64,000 nt of DNA from Leishmania donovani (GCF_000227135.1 NC_018258.1:446197-510196); one strand, 5' to 3'. Positions 40,178-50,514 are shown, counted from the first letter of the stretch. A program made the numbers and translations. Notes: generated by a model not told the origin, from the letters alone.

Positions 40178-40654
40178 CGCTTGAGACGGAGGCCGTGCTG
40201 AGATGACTGAGCCGGCACACTTCTGTCACAAGCATCTGCCGCTGCGCCGCAGCACTTCATGGGACTGTCACTGGGCAATGGTAGAATGGCGTTTGACTCG
40301 CTGTGAAGCAGAATGAGCACAGTGAGTGAAAGCGCAAAGTAAAGCGTCATTAAACCACAAGCAGACCCTCGCACATGCGGATACAGCCACAGCTCACCTA
40401 CCTTCGCATGCATACGGCTCAGCCCTCGAGATTCAGGACGAGGCGTCCCGCCATCGAGCCGGGCCACGCGCCTAGCGGGGCTCCTCTCGCTCTTCCCCCG
40501 GATGCGCGCTGCTCCACCGGCGCCACACGCACCTGCGTGGGCTGCACGCGTCGCACCAGCCGGGGCAGCGCCCATGAGCCCGTTCCACCACGGCACTGCT
40601 GCCTGAGGGAGGGAGGGAGGCGTGCCTGGATGGCCTGCCCGCGTGTGCCGCCAC

Positions 40655-40753
40655 NNNNNNNNNNNNNNNNNNNNNNNNNNNNNNNNNNNNNNNNNNNNNN
40701 NNNNNNNNNNNNNNNNNNNNNNNNNNNNNNNNNNNNNNNNNNNNNNNNNNNNN
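40655..40753. other. Assembly gap (99 N)
   Basis: Fourth gap of identical length. The left flank ends in a GGGAGGGAGGGAGG-rich stretch; the right flank enters a dispersed repeat. Confidence 0.98.
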
Positions 40754-40765
40754 GCCCGCCAGTGT

Positions 40766-40930
40766 CTCCGGCGCAGCGCCAGCGCAGCCCTCTGTCCGCC
40801 CACACCAACAGTCCGCAACCAGCACCCAGGGCCAGGCTGCAGGTCGCTTGGCGTCCCCCACAGAGTGGTGTACGGAACCCTGATGCCACGCGCAGAAGTG
40901 TGTCCCCCGTCATCAGGATCACAGGGCGCA
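40766..40930 (+). repeat. Dispersed repeat shared with the lipase 3' flank
   Basis: About 40785-40895 matches about 890-1000 (and about 322-432) with scattered differences, including CTTGGCGTCCCCCACAGAG. It is probably a second SIDER-type element partly lost in the gap at 40655; sequence at about 40370-40405 has weak similarity to the sequence at about 58-95. Confidence 0.6.
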
Positions 40931-42913
40931 TAAGGGGGAAGAAACCAAGAAAAAGAAGTTGAGAGGGTGTGCAGCGCCCCTTTTGTGTGTCTCGTTCGGG
41001 CTGACACCTTATCTGTCGTCGTTTCCTTCGATTTATTTCCGCCACCGCCAGCACAGCCCGTGTTCTCTCACTGCAGCACCTGTCTGCTCAGTCCAAGCGC
41101 AGCACGCGAGTTCAAAGCCGCAGGACACACAGCACGCACATACACGGCGAGAGTTGGCATGAGAATCAAGAGGAACACTCTGGCGAGGCCTGATGTGTCT
41201 CGAGCGAGGAAAACGATGCGTGCCCACACATGGTAAATAAACAAAAAAGGTGCGTGGAGTGTCTTTACATGGCGAAGGCCAATCCTCTTCCACTTGCACG
41301 GCAGACATTCGCGCACGCAGACCTACGCGCACACAAGCGAATATCAGTTTGTAGGTGAAAGGAGCCTCTCTATCGTGCCACGACGTCGAAGATGGATCTG
41401 CCCCACCCACCCACCCACCCCACTAGCTGCTTTCAGTGCCCTGTTCTTGCGTGTGGTCTCCTCCCTGCTTCACAGTGTGGGTTGTTGTGCCACGTCCCCG
41501 TCGCCGGTCAACTTTTCCGCGCCGTCTTTTGTCACAGGCTGTTACGGGAGAAATGCATGACAACACCGCAGGCAGTTTCCGCTCTCGCTCCGCTGTCGGA
41601 CTGACGCCGGTGGCTTTAAATCGAGGTGGTGCACTCCCACATAAGTGTAGCGGTTTTATTTATTTATTTTTTTTTTGGGGGGAGGGGGGGGGGAAGAGAC
41701 CTCCACCAGCCGGCGATGCCGCGAGAGGACACGGGACGGGTAAGAAAACGCGGCGAAGGGTAGGAGGACCCGCGCACAGCGAAAACAAAGGTGGAGCGCA
41801 ACGAAGAAGACGAGAACAGAGAACGCAGCGATACGCACGGAAGACAGGCCACCCCTTCTCCTCCCTCCTCCAAGAAAGAAAAAGGAGAGGGGGGCGCGCA
41901 GACACAAAGACGCGCACAGGCACAGACACCCAGAGGTGCAGATATGGCGAAATGAGGAGAGGCGAAAAAGAAGATACACAAGGAAAACAAAAAAGGGAAA
42001 AGGAAAAACAGGAGAGAAGAAACGGCGCGCGCGTGATGACAGTCGATGCCTGTATATAAAACTGAAGCGTGAGTAGGTTGGGTGTGAGAGCGAGAGTGGG
42101 AGAGAGTGAAAGAGAGAAAGGGCAAAAGAGAAGCAAAGTAGGCCAACGATACAAAAAAAAAGAGGTGGAAGCGACAAGGGGTGGGGGTATGCCATGCCCA
42201 GCGATTGGATGCATGGGCTCCCACCTAACCCGTCGCTTTCCTTCTTCTCCTTCACCCACCCAGCCGACGCACTCGCTCACGAATTACTCCGGTCATTGGC
42301 GTCCTCTTTCGTCCCCTCCCTTCTGCTTCGGCCACAGTCATCTCCGTCTCGACGGAATCGGCTGGGCTGAGAGAAGAGGTGACAAGACAGTAATAGCAAC
42401 ACAGAAAAAAACACACGAAAAAAGAACGGGCGGAAGAAGGGGTTCGTTCGTGTCGCTGTTCGTGATTTCCTGTGCGTGCGTGTGCGTGTGTCCTTTCCAG
42501 CTCGGCACGCATATAAAAACAAACGAAAGGAAGAGAAGGGCAGAGTACACGAGAAGAAAAAAGGAGGACAGTCCGGCCTCACGGTGCGAGTGGCGACTAA
42601 GATGCGGCAAAAGGGGGAAAAGGGGGAAAAGGGGGGCACCACTCACATCAACAAACACGCGCAACCCTTTTTTGCTACTCCCCCTCGCATCTTCCGACGA
42701 TTCGTGCTTCGACCATAATGTGTGGGCATTCGTGAACGTGGTCATCGGGTGACAACTCTCTCATGGAGAAAAAAAAGACCCGAGTCGTGGTACTAGGAGC
42801 AGAATGGCGGTGTGCACAAATGTAGAGAGAGAGAGAGACAGCGACACACAAGAGGCTGGCGCCGTGGCATTTCCGTAGGCTGCGAGGCAAGCCTGTCCAC
42901 AGCACCCTCAGGC
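40931..42913. other. 3' flank of the H+-PPase
   Basis: No gene supported. It contains a T-run plus G-run at about 41655-41692, a triple AAAAGGGGG repeat at 42609-42636, and long purine-rich plus-strand tracts. Likely the 3' UTR of the H+-PPase. Confidence 0.5.
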
Positions 42914-45319
42914 CTACTCGATAAGGTTCAGCACAATACCGCCCATCTTCGACTGGAACACCGGTGCAAACACAACGGAAATGATGGCCATGAGCTTGAT
43001 GAGAATATTGAGCGCCGGGCCTGAGGTATCCTTGAGCGGGTCGCCGACGGTGTCACCGATGACGGCGGCGCCGTGCTGCGGGGAGCCTTTGCCCTTGTTT
43101 TTGTCACGTAGGCCACCCTGCTCAATATACTTCTTCGCGTTGTCCCACGCACCGCCGGTGTTGGAGGCCGAGATAGCCATCTGCACGCCTGACACGATCG
43201 CGCCGGGCAGCAGACCGGCCAGAGTGTACTTCCCGAAGAGAATGCCAACCACGATCGGGGACAGCATCACCAGCGCCGCCGGCGGAATCATCTGGTTCAG
43301 AGCAGCCTTAGTGGCAATGGCCACGCAGCTCTCGTAGTCTGGCTCCTTGCGACCCTCAGCCACTTCAGGGTCCTGGAACTGACGGCGGATTTCGTTCACC
43401 ATGTCCATGGCCGCAACGCCGACAGACTTCATCGTCATTGCGGAGAACCAGTACGGCAGCATGGCGCCGAAGAGCAGACCAGGCATCACGCGCGAGTCGA
43501 GGATGTTCACCACGGGGATCGCCACACGCGACACGTAGGCGCCGTAGAGTGCCAGCGCGACAAGCGCAGCCGAACCAATGGCGAAGCCCTTGCCGATGGC
43601 AGCGGTTGTGTTGCCAGCCGCATCCAGTGCATCCGTGATCTCGCGAATCTCGTGGCCCATGTGCGACATCTCCGCAATACCGCCGGCGTTATCGGAAATG
43701 GGACCGTACGCGTCGATCGTCAGGGCGACGGACATGGTCGAGAGAATACCGAGCGCGGCGAGGGCAAAGCCGTACACGCCGCACATGCGGTAGGACACAT
43801 AGATCGTCGTGCACATGGCGAGGATTGGGGGCACCACAGAAAGGTAACCGAGTGCCAGGCCGTAGATGATGTTCGTGGCGGCACCTGTCTCGCATGCCTC
43901 CGCAATCTCCTGCACTGGGCGGTAGGCATTGGAGGTGTAGTACTCGGTTGTGTAGCCGATGATAAGGCCAGACCAGAGACCGCACAGGACGCAGATGAGG
44001 GCGCCCCAGCGCGAGCTCTCCATGCCGCCCACGCTGAAGGTCGGCGGCAGCGCCACTTCGGTGAGAAAGATCAGCACAATTGTCGCGCCGATCGTCGACA
44101 ACAGCAACTGACGCTTCAGGGCCGGCTCGATGTCGTGAGAGCGGTGCACGCCGCTATTGGTGGCGCCCATAGTGGCCACTACAATGCACACGATCACACC
44201 GACGGCCGTGATGAGCAGCGGGTACATCATGGATGTGAAAGAGGCTGTCAACTCAGCAGAGCCGGCCGCCACTACGAGCGCAGCGCATGACGCCTCGCCG
44301 AAGCTGCCAAAGAGGTCAGAGCCCATGCCAGCGATGTCACCCACGTTGTCGCCAATGCAGTCGGCAATCACGCCAGGGTTGCGCGGGTCGTCCTCAGGGA
44401 TATTGTTCTCCACCTTGCCCACAAGATCAGCTCCAACATCGGCAGCCTTGGTGTAGATGCCGCCACCCACACGACCGAAGCAGGCGATGGCCGACCCGCC
44501 AAGGCCAAACGCCGCCACGCATTCGTACAGCTCCGGTATCGTCTCGACACCGCTGCCAAAGTACGCCGCCACAACCTTCACGGTGGCGAATAGCGCGAAG
44601 AGACCCATCGAAGTGAGGCCAAAGCCCATCGTGATACCGCCGCGGAGAGCCGTCTGGAAGCCGAGCCTAAAACCGCTGGCCTGATCGCCGTCATCGCCGC
44701 CAGAAGTCGCCATCACAGCCGTGCGCGCGTTCGTGTACACGGCAATGCGCATGCCGATCCAGCCTGCCCCCACCGACGTGACTGCACCCACCAGGAAAGC
44801 AAACAGGGAGAGGCTAGCGTTCATCCATGGGGACTGCGGCGGCACGTGGCCCTCCTGAGGCGAAGAGAGCGCGATGCCGAGAAGGAAGAAGATCAGCGTG
44901 CCGAAGCCAGACATGAACACGGCCATGTACTTGTACTCGGACATCAAGAACGCTGTGGCGCCTTCGGATATGCGAGTGTAAATTACGTACACGTTGCGCA
45001 TCACCTCGTCCGTGAGATGGGCATTGCGCAGGCCCTGATCCTTACCAGGGGTAATCTTGATGAATGACAGGGCGTACCACCAGTACATGGCAAAGGAGAA
45101 GCCCACTGCCGCCGCCAAGACAATCACAACGGAAGCCGTCTCAGCCGACATCAGCGGGCGCGCTAACGGCACCGCGTTAATGTCCCCTGCATTCTGGGCA
45201 ACGGCTTTGTCTACGTTGGTATTTGCCGGCGTCGCAATCGGATTCAGTGGTTCCTTGGCCGCAACTGCGACCGCGAGGAGAGCAACGGCAAGAGGGACAA
45301 TCAAAATCCTCCCAGCCAT
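42914..45319 (-). CDS. Vacuolar-type H+-translocating inorganic pyrophosphatase
   Basis: This 801-residue membrane pump hydrolyses PPi and moves protons into acidocalcisomes and related acidic organelles. The start at 45319 gives a cleavable-looking signal (MAGRILIVPLAVALLAVAVAA), as in trypanosomatid orthologues; the 176 extra residues in the open frame lie upstream of the splice acceptor and are not real. Signature PPi/Mg-binding motifs are DVGADLVGKVE at about 294 and DCIGDNVGD at about 324, with DTVGDPLKDTSGP at about 759. GNTTAA at about 572 has Ala where K+-independent enzymes have Lys, so a K+-stimulated (type I) enzyme is expected. About 16 hydrophobic segments follow the normal topology, and length matches the family. 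The very short leader (11 bases plus spliced leader) is notable. Confidence 0.97.
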   Translation of the reverse strand: MAGRILIVPLAVALLAVAVAAKEPLNPIATPANTNVDKAVAQNAGDINAVPLARPLMSAETASVVIVLAAAVGFSFAMYWWYALSFIKITPGKDQGLRNAHLTDEVMRNVYVIYTRISEGATAFLMSEYKYMAVFMSGFGTLIFFLLGIALSSPQEGHVPPQSPWMNASLSLFAFLVGAVTSVGAGWIGMRIAVYTNARTAVMATSGGDDGDQASGFRLGFQTALRGGITMGFGLTSMGLFALFATVKVVAAYFGSGVETIPELYECVAAFGLGGSAIACFGRVGGGIYTKAADVGADLVGKVENNIPEDDPRNPGVIADCIGDNVGDIAGMGSDLFGSFGEASCAALVVAAGSAELTASFTSMMYPLLITAVGVIVCIVVATMGATNSGVHRSHDIEPALKRQLLLSTIGATIVLIFLTEVALPPTFSVGGMESSRWGALICVLCGLWSGLIIGYTTEYYTSNAYRPVQEIAEACETGAATNIIYGLALGYLSVVPPILAMCTTIYVSYRMCGVYGFALAALGILSTMSVALTIDAYGPISDNAGGIAEMSHMGHEIREITDALDAAGNTTAAIGKGFAIGSAALVALALYGAYVSRVAIPVVNILDSRVMPGLLFGAMLPYWFSAMTMKSVGVAAMDMVNEIRRQFQDPEVAEGRKEPDYESCVAIATKAALNQMIPPAALVMLSPIVVGILFGKYTLAGLLPGAIVSGVQMAISASNTGGAWDNAKKYIEQGGLRDKNKGKGSPQHGAAVIGDTVGDPLKDTSGPALNILIKLMAIISVVFAPVFQSKMGGIVLNLIE

Positions 45320-45330
45320 CTTTACGCTCG

Positions 45331-45348
45331 CTAAGAAGAAAAAGAGCC
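45331..45348 (-). promoter_or_regulatory. Predicted trans-splice acceptor of the H+-PPase
   Basis: The minus strand reads CTCTTTTTCTTCTTAG with AG at 45332-45331, 11 bases before the ATG at 45319. This decides the start against the longer open frame. Confidence 0.6.
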
Positions 45349-45926
45349 ACAAAAGGGTGTGCAGAGAATTCCTACGTCTTATATAGGGGAGGGGATGCAC
45401 AAGAAAGCAAAAGAAGAAAGGCGATATCTTACTGGTCGAGAATACTACTGTGTTTGGCTGGGACGTGAGGGAAGAAAAGAAGGCAACAACAGACAGAGAA
45501 GTGGTGTGCATGTGCAAAGAGTCGAAGAAAGGCGGCAGTGCAAGTTCTCTGGTCACGTCAGCCACGAAGACATCCAGCGGTTTCACAGGAGCATACGCAG
45601 CGTTTATTTGGCGTTGCCAGTGAGACAAGATCGGTTGAAACTTGGTGATAGCGCAAGTGAATAGCGAGATGCGCGTTTTTTTTTTTCTCGCTCCTGTTCG
45701 CAGGTGCTCAGTCATACATCGGGGACTTCCACAAAAGACAGCGAAGGAAGCGAACAACAAAGAATGAAAAGAAAGTCTGCCTTTTGCCACGAAACCGAAG
45801 CGTACGCTGTTCGGCATTCTCTTTTTTATGTTTTCGGGCGGAAGCAAAAACGCAAAGCAGCTCTTCTGAGGCGGTAGCCACGTACACCCGGCACATACGC
45901 AGGCACCCGCTTGGTTCCTATGGCTG
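45349..45926. other. Spacer between H+-PPase and LRR gene
   Basis: No gene is seen. There is a T-run at about 45676-45685. It is likely the 3' UTR of the LRR gene. Confidence 0.5.
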
Positions 45927-48620
45927 TCAGGAGCACCTCTGAATCATTTTTCTTTCAAGAATGCCCTGCAACTGGCGTGAGGCGGATGAAGAGAGAAGGG
46001 TTCCTTTAATCACTAGTGTCTCCATGCAGTCCAGCGATGACACGAGTTCTTTGAGAACAGGAAACGTAGCGTTTGTAAACGGGTTGTAAGACAAGTCCAG
46101 GTGCACTAGGTTTGTGCCTGCTGGCCCTCGAAGTGCGCCGCACAGGTCGCTGACGTCATCACTCTCCAGGTCGTTGTTGCAGAGGGAGAGAGAAACGAGA
46201 TGCTCGCCGTTGTACTGCAGCAGGTCCAGCACCGGCCTCAGACCCTCCACCCCCACGTAGTTGCTGGAGAGATCGAGAGTAGCAAAGTAGTCTGCATCAT
46301 TGCCGCTGAGCTCGCACACCACACTGGGGTTCGGACTCACACCATGGCATCGACACGCTTGGCGGTAAACCTCGGCGACAGGGGTTCCAGGTGAAAATTC
46401 CTTGGCCGGCAGCTCTGCCATACTCTTTCGCGACTGCGCCAACACATCCATCACAGAGGAACGTCGCCATGCAGCATCAGTAGAGCTGGTGCTTGTCGTC
46501 TGCAATGGGGCCAAGCTTCCAATGGCTCTTGCATAGCGGCTTATAGAGCCGCAGAAACCTTTGAAGAGGGGTGTTTTATTAGAAATGCTTGCCAGCGCTG
46601 ACTTTGCCCTGTACTCTGGTTTGGGGGTAGATGCTACTTCAGTTGGCTGTGCCTGACTGCGCCTTTCCTCTACCGCCTCATACTCGATAGCATTCACCGC
46701 TTGGGCAATTATTTCTGCTCTCTTGAGTAACTGCTCTTCGGTATCGGCTAATGTTGCCGCGTCCTTTGCGGTGGCGCCTATTTTGGCGGCAACTTGACAC
46801 AGCTGCACACGGATTTGCTTGAGGGACTCGAACTGCTTGTCTGCCCGCATGGCCGAGTACATTGTCCCCAGCAAAACACCTCTCACGCGAACCGGTAGAC
46901 ACGGTAGCGTTTCGCGAATCTCAAGCGTCTTTTCCCACAGCTGCTTGCCGTAGCTGGTGCAGGCTTCACGGAAAAGTCGCACATTCCTCGCCTTCAGTAT
47001 GGGGGAGCTTTCGACTGAAAGCAGCGGTCGAACCTCTTCCACGAAGAACCGAGTGATCCGGTCGTTGTTGCGCACATCGAGATCTTTGAGAAAGACATTT
47101 GGATACGGCGATTCACACCGAAAGCCGCATTGTGTCATTGCCTGCATGAGCAATGCCTCATCCAGGCCAAGCTTCTCCCTCAGTCGATTCCAAAACAAAA
47201 CCGTTTCCCCGGGATCGCTTCTGTAGCACTCCACTTGTTTTTCTCGGATAGCGGGTGACTTCTTTGCTAGTGCAGGAGTATCATCGATGTCTGGGATGAT
47301 GTCCTCAGGAGTCTTGACAGCGCCACAGCAGCTCTCCCGTTGCCTGCCTTTATTGTTCGGTATCCAGCCCAATACAGCTTGCTGTTCTTCGGCTTGCTGC
47401 GCCACAAGGATTCGAACCCTCTCTTCAACGTCTCCGACGGATGCGGCGACTGCAGCAATGCTGGAGAAGACATCAACTCCTTCCGACATGATAGTCAGCG
47501 CGAGAGCGTCTTCGACCGAAACAGAGCGAGGCGTGTACGGCGACACCTGTGCAGCTTGTGCGATCGTTTTCGCTTCCACGCTGACCGGCAGGGTGGAAGT
47601 AGCTTTGCTTGCACAGCTGGTGACTAATTCATCGCTGGGGAAAGCGGAAGGTTCTGTGATGCTTGGTGCCCCCTGGTTTGTCGTTGTAGCTACTGCTGAA
47701 AGCTTCTCAACATAGGAGGATATCGAGCTGCGAAGAAACGCTAGAGACTCTTCATGCCTGTCATCACTGACATCTAAACTTGCCGCTGCTTGAGGGAATT
47801 GCTTCGCGAAGCGGGCATTAAGTGCCACACTCGAGGCGACGTCACCAAGTCGTGTCAGCAATGCTGAGGCCACATAATCAGAGATCTCGTTGGGGGTTAG
47901 ATTAGCTGGCGTGCGGAAGAGCTGCAGCGTGGTGTTCGCCGTGCAAGCGTCAATGTTGGAGGAAATCGCGTGCGACACAATGGTGATGAGTTTTGATTCA
48001 ATGGAGCGAGAGAGGTCGCACACAGCAAGTGCGTAAGAGGTCTGTACATCTTCCCAAACGGGCCTTCGAAAACTGTCGATAAGAGTCTTGTGAACGGCGC
48101 AAAAAGAGTTAAAAAAGGCACTGTACGTTGTCATGAAAAGCGTGCGCAGAGCTGTCAGCAGATGATCCACAACTTTCAACCACTCCTGGAACGATGGCTG
48201 CGCATGGCGCGGCTTGGGTTGAAGCAGAGTGACAAGCGTGTCGAGCTGCTGCAAAAACGGGTTTGCTGCCCATTTTTTCACTGTTCGCTGAGTGCGGTAC
48301 TGCTCAAGGCGCGACGCAAACGATCTAGTGTCGATGGCAGTGTCTGTAGGGAGCTCAAGATTATGCGTCTCACAGGGACCGCAGCACCAGTGTCCTGGGA
48401 GAAAAAAGAGGAGAGTTTCACGCAGAAACGCGTTGACCGAAATGAACTGGCCGAGCTGCCCTGCCCAGAGGTTGATGAAGGTCATGCGTATATCTTGAGA
48501 TGCGGCAATGTGGGGAGTTGGCGGCGCTACGTTGTCCTTGTGGTGCTTGGCATGAGTGGGCTGCGGAGCAGCAGCGCCAAAGCTGAGTACTGTCAGCCGC
48601 AAAAGCGTTTCGGCTTCCAT
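45927..48620 (-). CDS. Large protein with C-terminal leucine-rich repeats
   Basis: This 897-residue protein is read from the ATG at 48620 (MEAETLLRLTVLSFG), which follows a CT tract and CATCAG acceptor; the 76 upstream residues in the frame are leader. The first 700 residues are mostly helical with no family that I recognise. Short coiled-coil stretches (for example DTEEQLLKRAEIIAQAVNAIEYEAVEE) lie before a Ser-rich linker. The last about 120 residues hold three or four RI-type LRRs (FATLDLSSNYVGVEGL, LVSLSLCNNDL, LVHLDLSYNPF, METLVIKGTLL), so the C terminus is a protein-binding surface. Third positions are less GC-biased than in the neighbours, which is unusual for the window. The 5' flank contains a repeat copy and the tRNA pair. 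Confidence 0.85.
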   Translation of the reverse strand: MEAETLLRLTVLSFGAAAPQPTHAKHHKDNVAPPTPHIAASQDIRMTFINLWAGQLGQFISVNAFLRETLLFFLPGHWCCGPCETHNLELPTDTAIDTRSFASRLEQYRTQRTVKKWAANPFLQQLDTLVTLLQPKPRHAQPSFQEWLKVVDHLLTALRTLFMTTYSAFFNSFCAVHKTLIDSFRRPVWEDVQTSYALAVCDLSRSIESKLITIVSHAISSNIDACTANTTLQLFRTPANLTPNEISDYVASALLTRLGDVASSVALNARFAKQFPQAAASLDVSDDRHEESLAFLRSSISSYVEKLSAVATTTNQGAPSITEPSAFPSDELVTSCASKATSTLPVSVEAKTIAQAAQVSPYTPRSVSVEDALALTIMSEGVDVFSSIAAVAASVGDVEERVRILVAQQAEEQQAVLGWIPNNKGRQRESCCGAVKTPEDIIPDIDDTPALAKKSPAIREKQVECYRSDPGETVLFWNRLREKLGLDEALLMQAMTQCGFRCESPYPNVFLKDLDVRNNDRITRFFVEEVRPLLSVESSPILKARNVRLFREACTSYGKQLWEKTLEIRETLPCLPVRVRGVLLGTMYSAMRADKQFESLKQIRVQLCQVAAKIGATAKDAATLADTEEQLLKRAEIIAQAVNAIEYEAVEERRSQAQPTEVASTPKPEYRAKSALASISNKTPLFKGFCGSISRYARAIGSLAPLQTTSTSSTDAAWRRSSVMDVLAQSRKSMAELPAKEFSPGTPVAEVYRQACRCHGVSPNPSVVCELSGNDADYFATLDLSSNYVGVEGLRPVLDLLQYNGEHLVSLSLCNNDLESDDVSDLCGALRGPAGTNLVHLDLSYNPFTNATFPVLKELVSSLDCMETLVIKGTLLSSSASRQLQGILERKMIQRCS

Positions 48621-48959
48621 TCTGATGGGGGGCTGGGCGGATGAGTAGAGAATCACCGTCAAAGAAAGAGTGAGACAGTGGGTGGAGCAACAGGAAGGAA
48701 GAGTGGTGCCAGGGAAGACAAGGCAGCCAGTGTACGAATTAAGAGTTTCTAAGCAGTGTACTAGTGGTGTCCGTTGGAGATGATGCTTGCTGCGCCTTGA
48801 CAAAGGTGCTTTGCTTCCGTTCTGAAGTTCACTACTGTTGTCATACACGTCAGGGATGCATGCACCTGAAAAAAAAAAATATCTTCACGCTGCTTCTTTG
48901 TTTCGAGAACTCTTTAAAACCCCGGATGACGGGGAAACGCTTCAGCCTGCTGTTCAGGG

Positions 48960-49130
48960 TTCGGTGCCTAGGACGCAGGAAAGTCAGAGCGATTTATCGC
49001 TACGGATGCCTGCGGTCAGGCCCTGGGTGGTGCTGCGTCAGATCGAGCCGCGACAGTGAACATGCTTGTGCCATCCACTTGGTGGCCAAGGTTTTAGCGT
49101 GACTCTAGCGCGTCTCGCCCTGCCCTCGCG
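48960..49130 (+). repeat. Diverged SIDER-like repeat copy
   Basis: Beginning at CGGTGCCTAGGACGCAGGAAAG, this stretch aligns along its length with 39528 onwards but with many substitutions, as expected for an old degenerate element. Same orientation as the left arm at 39427. It is followed by G-runs at about 49143-49154 and 49201-49210. Confidence 0.6.
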
Positions 49131-49616
49131 CTGCCTACCTCTGGGGGGGGGGGGGCCTCAGCCACCCCAAGGGACGCGCTGGGTAGGGGCCGATGTGGCC
49201 GGGGGGGGGGGTGGTTGATGCTTGAGGCCGGGGCGATGTTCAGGCGAGTGCATCAGCTCATTCTTCGACGTGTGTCCATTGCTGTTTCGCACCACGTGAC
49301 GGGGCGGCGACGGGCAGATCAAGAGCCAGGTCTGGCCCCTGTCGTCTGACGGGGGATGGGCGTGAAGGAAAAGGTGTCTCACGGCATGCACGCGAGACGA
49401 AAGGGAGTTTGTTCTCCTCTTTCCTTGCTGCATTGTGCTGAACTGCGAGGGAAAGTGCGACCAGAATGACCAAACGGACGCTCAGGGAACCGCTCGCTGC
49501 GAGTAAAACCTGCGTTGGGGCCCCCCACCCTCTTCCAGAAACGAAGGGCAAGAGACCGAGGCTTCCGCTGGGCGCCTTTTTGATTGTCCGGTTCTGTTTC
49601 AGTGGTCAAGGCGACG
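49131..49616. other. Spacer left of the tRNA pair
   Basis: Apart from two G-runs, no gene or repeat is recognised. Open frames here have no family resemblance. Confidence 0.4.
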
Positions 49617-49687
49617 GCGCAGTTGGTCTAGTGGTAGAATTCTCGCCTGCCACGCGGGAGGCCCGGGTTCGATTCCCGGACTGCGCA
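49617..49687 (+). tRNA. tRNA-Gly (anticodon GCC)
   Basis: The 71-base cloverleaf has acceptor stem GCGCAGT/ACTGCGC and discriminator A, an anticodon stem CTCGC/GCGGG around loop CTGCCAC (anticodon GCC), and a T arm with B-box GGTTCGATTCC. A box TGGTCTAGTGG is also present. The Pol III terminator TTTT follows at 49691-49694. Confidence 0.97.
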
Positions 49688-49690
49688 CCC

Positions 49691-49694
49691 CTTT
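49691..49694 (+). terminator. Pol III terminator of tRNA-Gly
   Basis: TTTT lies four bases after the tRNA 3' end. Confidence 0.7.
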
Positions 49695-49732
49695 TCCTCC
49701 CTACGGAGGGAGGGAGGGCCAAAGATGCGCAG

Positions 49733-49737
49733 AAAAA
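49733..49737 (-). terminator. Pol III terminator of tRNA-Glu
   Basis: TTTTT on the minus strand directly follows the tRNA-Glu 3' end. Confidence 0.7.
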
Positions 49738-49738
49738 C

Positions 49739-49810
49739 TTCCGATGCCGGGGATCGAACCCGGGTCTAGCGGGTGAGAGCCGCTTGTTCTATCCACTATA
49801 CCACATCGGA
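49739..49810 (-). tRNA. tRNA-Glu (anticodon CTC)
   Basis: On the minus strand, the acceptor stem TCCGATG/CATCGGA with discriminator A, anticodon stem AGCGG/CCGCT with loop CTCTCAC (anticodon CTC), and T arm with B-box GGTTCGATCCC form a 72-base cloverleaf. It converges on tRNA-Gly, with 51 bases between the two. Confidence 0.97.
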
Positions 49811-50148
49811 ACTGAGGATCAAAACGACAGTCGGCTAGATGTGCTCCGCGGCCGCTTGAGCCATGCCCTTTCGCCGTGGCTCGGAGCGGGAGGGGCGTGG
49901 ACGGCCAGCGGGGCGCGCTTCACGATGGCCAAAGGACAGGGGCGGGTGGGGCAAGTGGGGGCTGATAGAAACTGTCGAAGCATTTTTCACTGCACGGAAG
50001 CCCATTCTCTTACATGGAGCGTGAATTCAAACACCACGCTACCCCCAGCCTGCCGCCGAACCATCGGCGTGGTGCAGTGCAGCGGTAGCCAAACGCCACC
50101 GCAATGAGCGAGCTCGCCCATCTGAGACCGCGTCCTTCGCGCGAAGCC
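49811..50148. other. Spacer between tRNA-Glu and repeat
   Basis: No gene is seen. GC-rich, no pyrimidine tract of note. Confidence 0.4.
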
Positions 50149-50514
50149 CTACCCACCCCACGCCTCGCAGCCGCTCATACCACGGCCGTCGTCACCTGCC
50201 GCATCCCCCTCCCGGTGGTCCAGGCCCACTCACCAGTAGTCGGTGAGGGCCGGGGGTGGGGATACGCTCGAGCCGCGTCGACACACCCTGCCCATCGCAT
50301 GGATGGCACGAGTGCGTCCACTGTCGCAGGTCGACCCGACGCAGCCCCATCCACTGCCTGGCCGCTGGCATCAGTAGCGGCGAGTCGACCTGGCTTTCCT
50401 GCGTCCTAGGCACCTGGCCCTGCCACCACCAGAGGTGGCTCGGCACTTGGCAGAGGGGTAGAGGGGGTGCGCTGGACCCTGAGATACCACGCACTGAAAA
50501 GGGTGTCCACTCCC
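50149..50514 (-). repeat. SIDER-like repeat, right arm of inverted pair
   Basis: This 366 bp segment is the near-perfect reverse complement of 39427-39755 joined to 40141-40177; one noted difference is in the GGGCCTGGxCCACC part. It lies downstream of the 1293-residue protein gene, a usual site for SIDER elements. Confidence 0.75.

Noticed and set aside
42914..45847. Longer H+-PPase frame (977 aa)
   Set aside because: The extra N-terminal part lies upstream of a clear polypyrimidine-AG acceptor and has leader-like composition; the real signal peptide starts at 45319.
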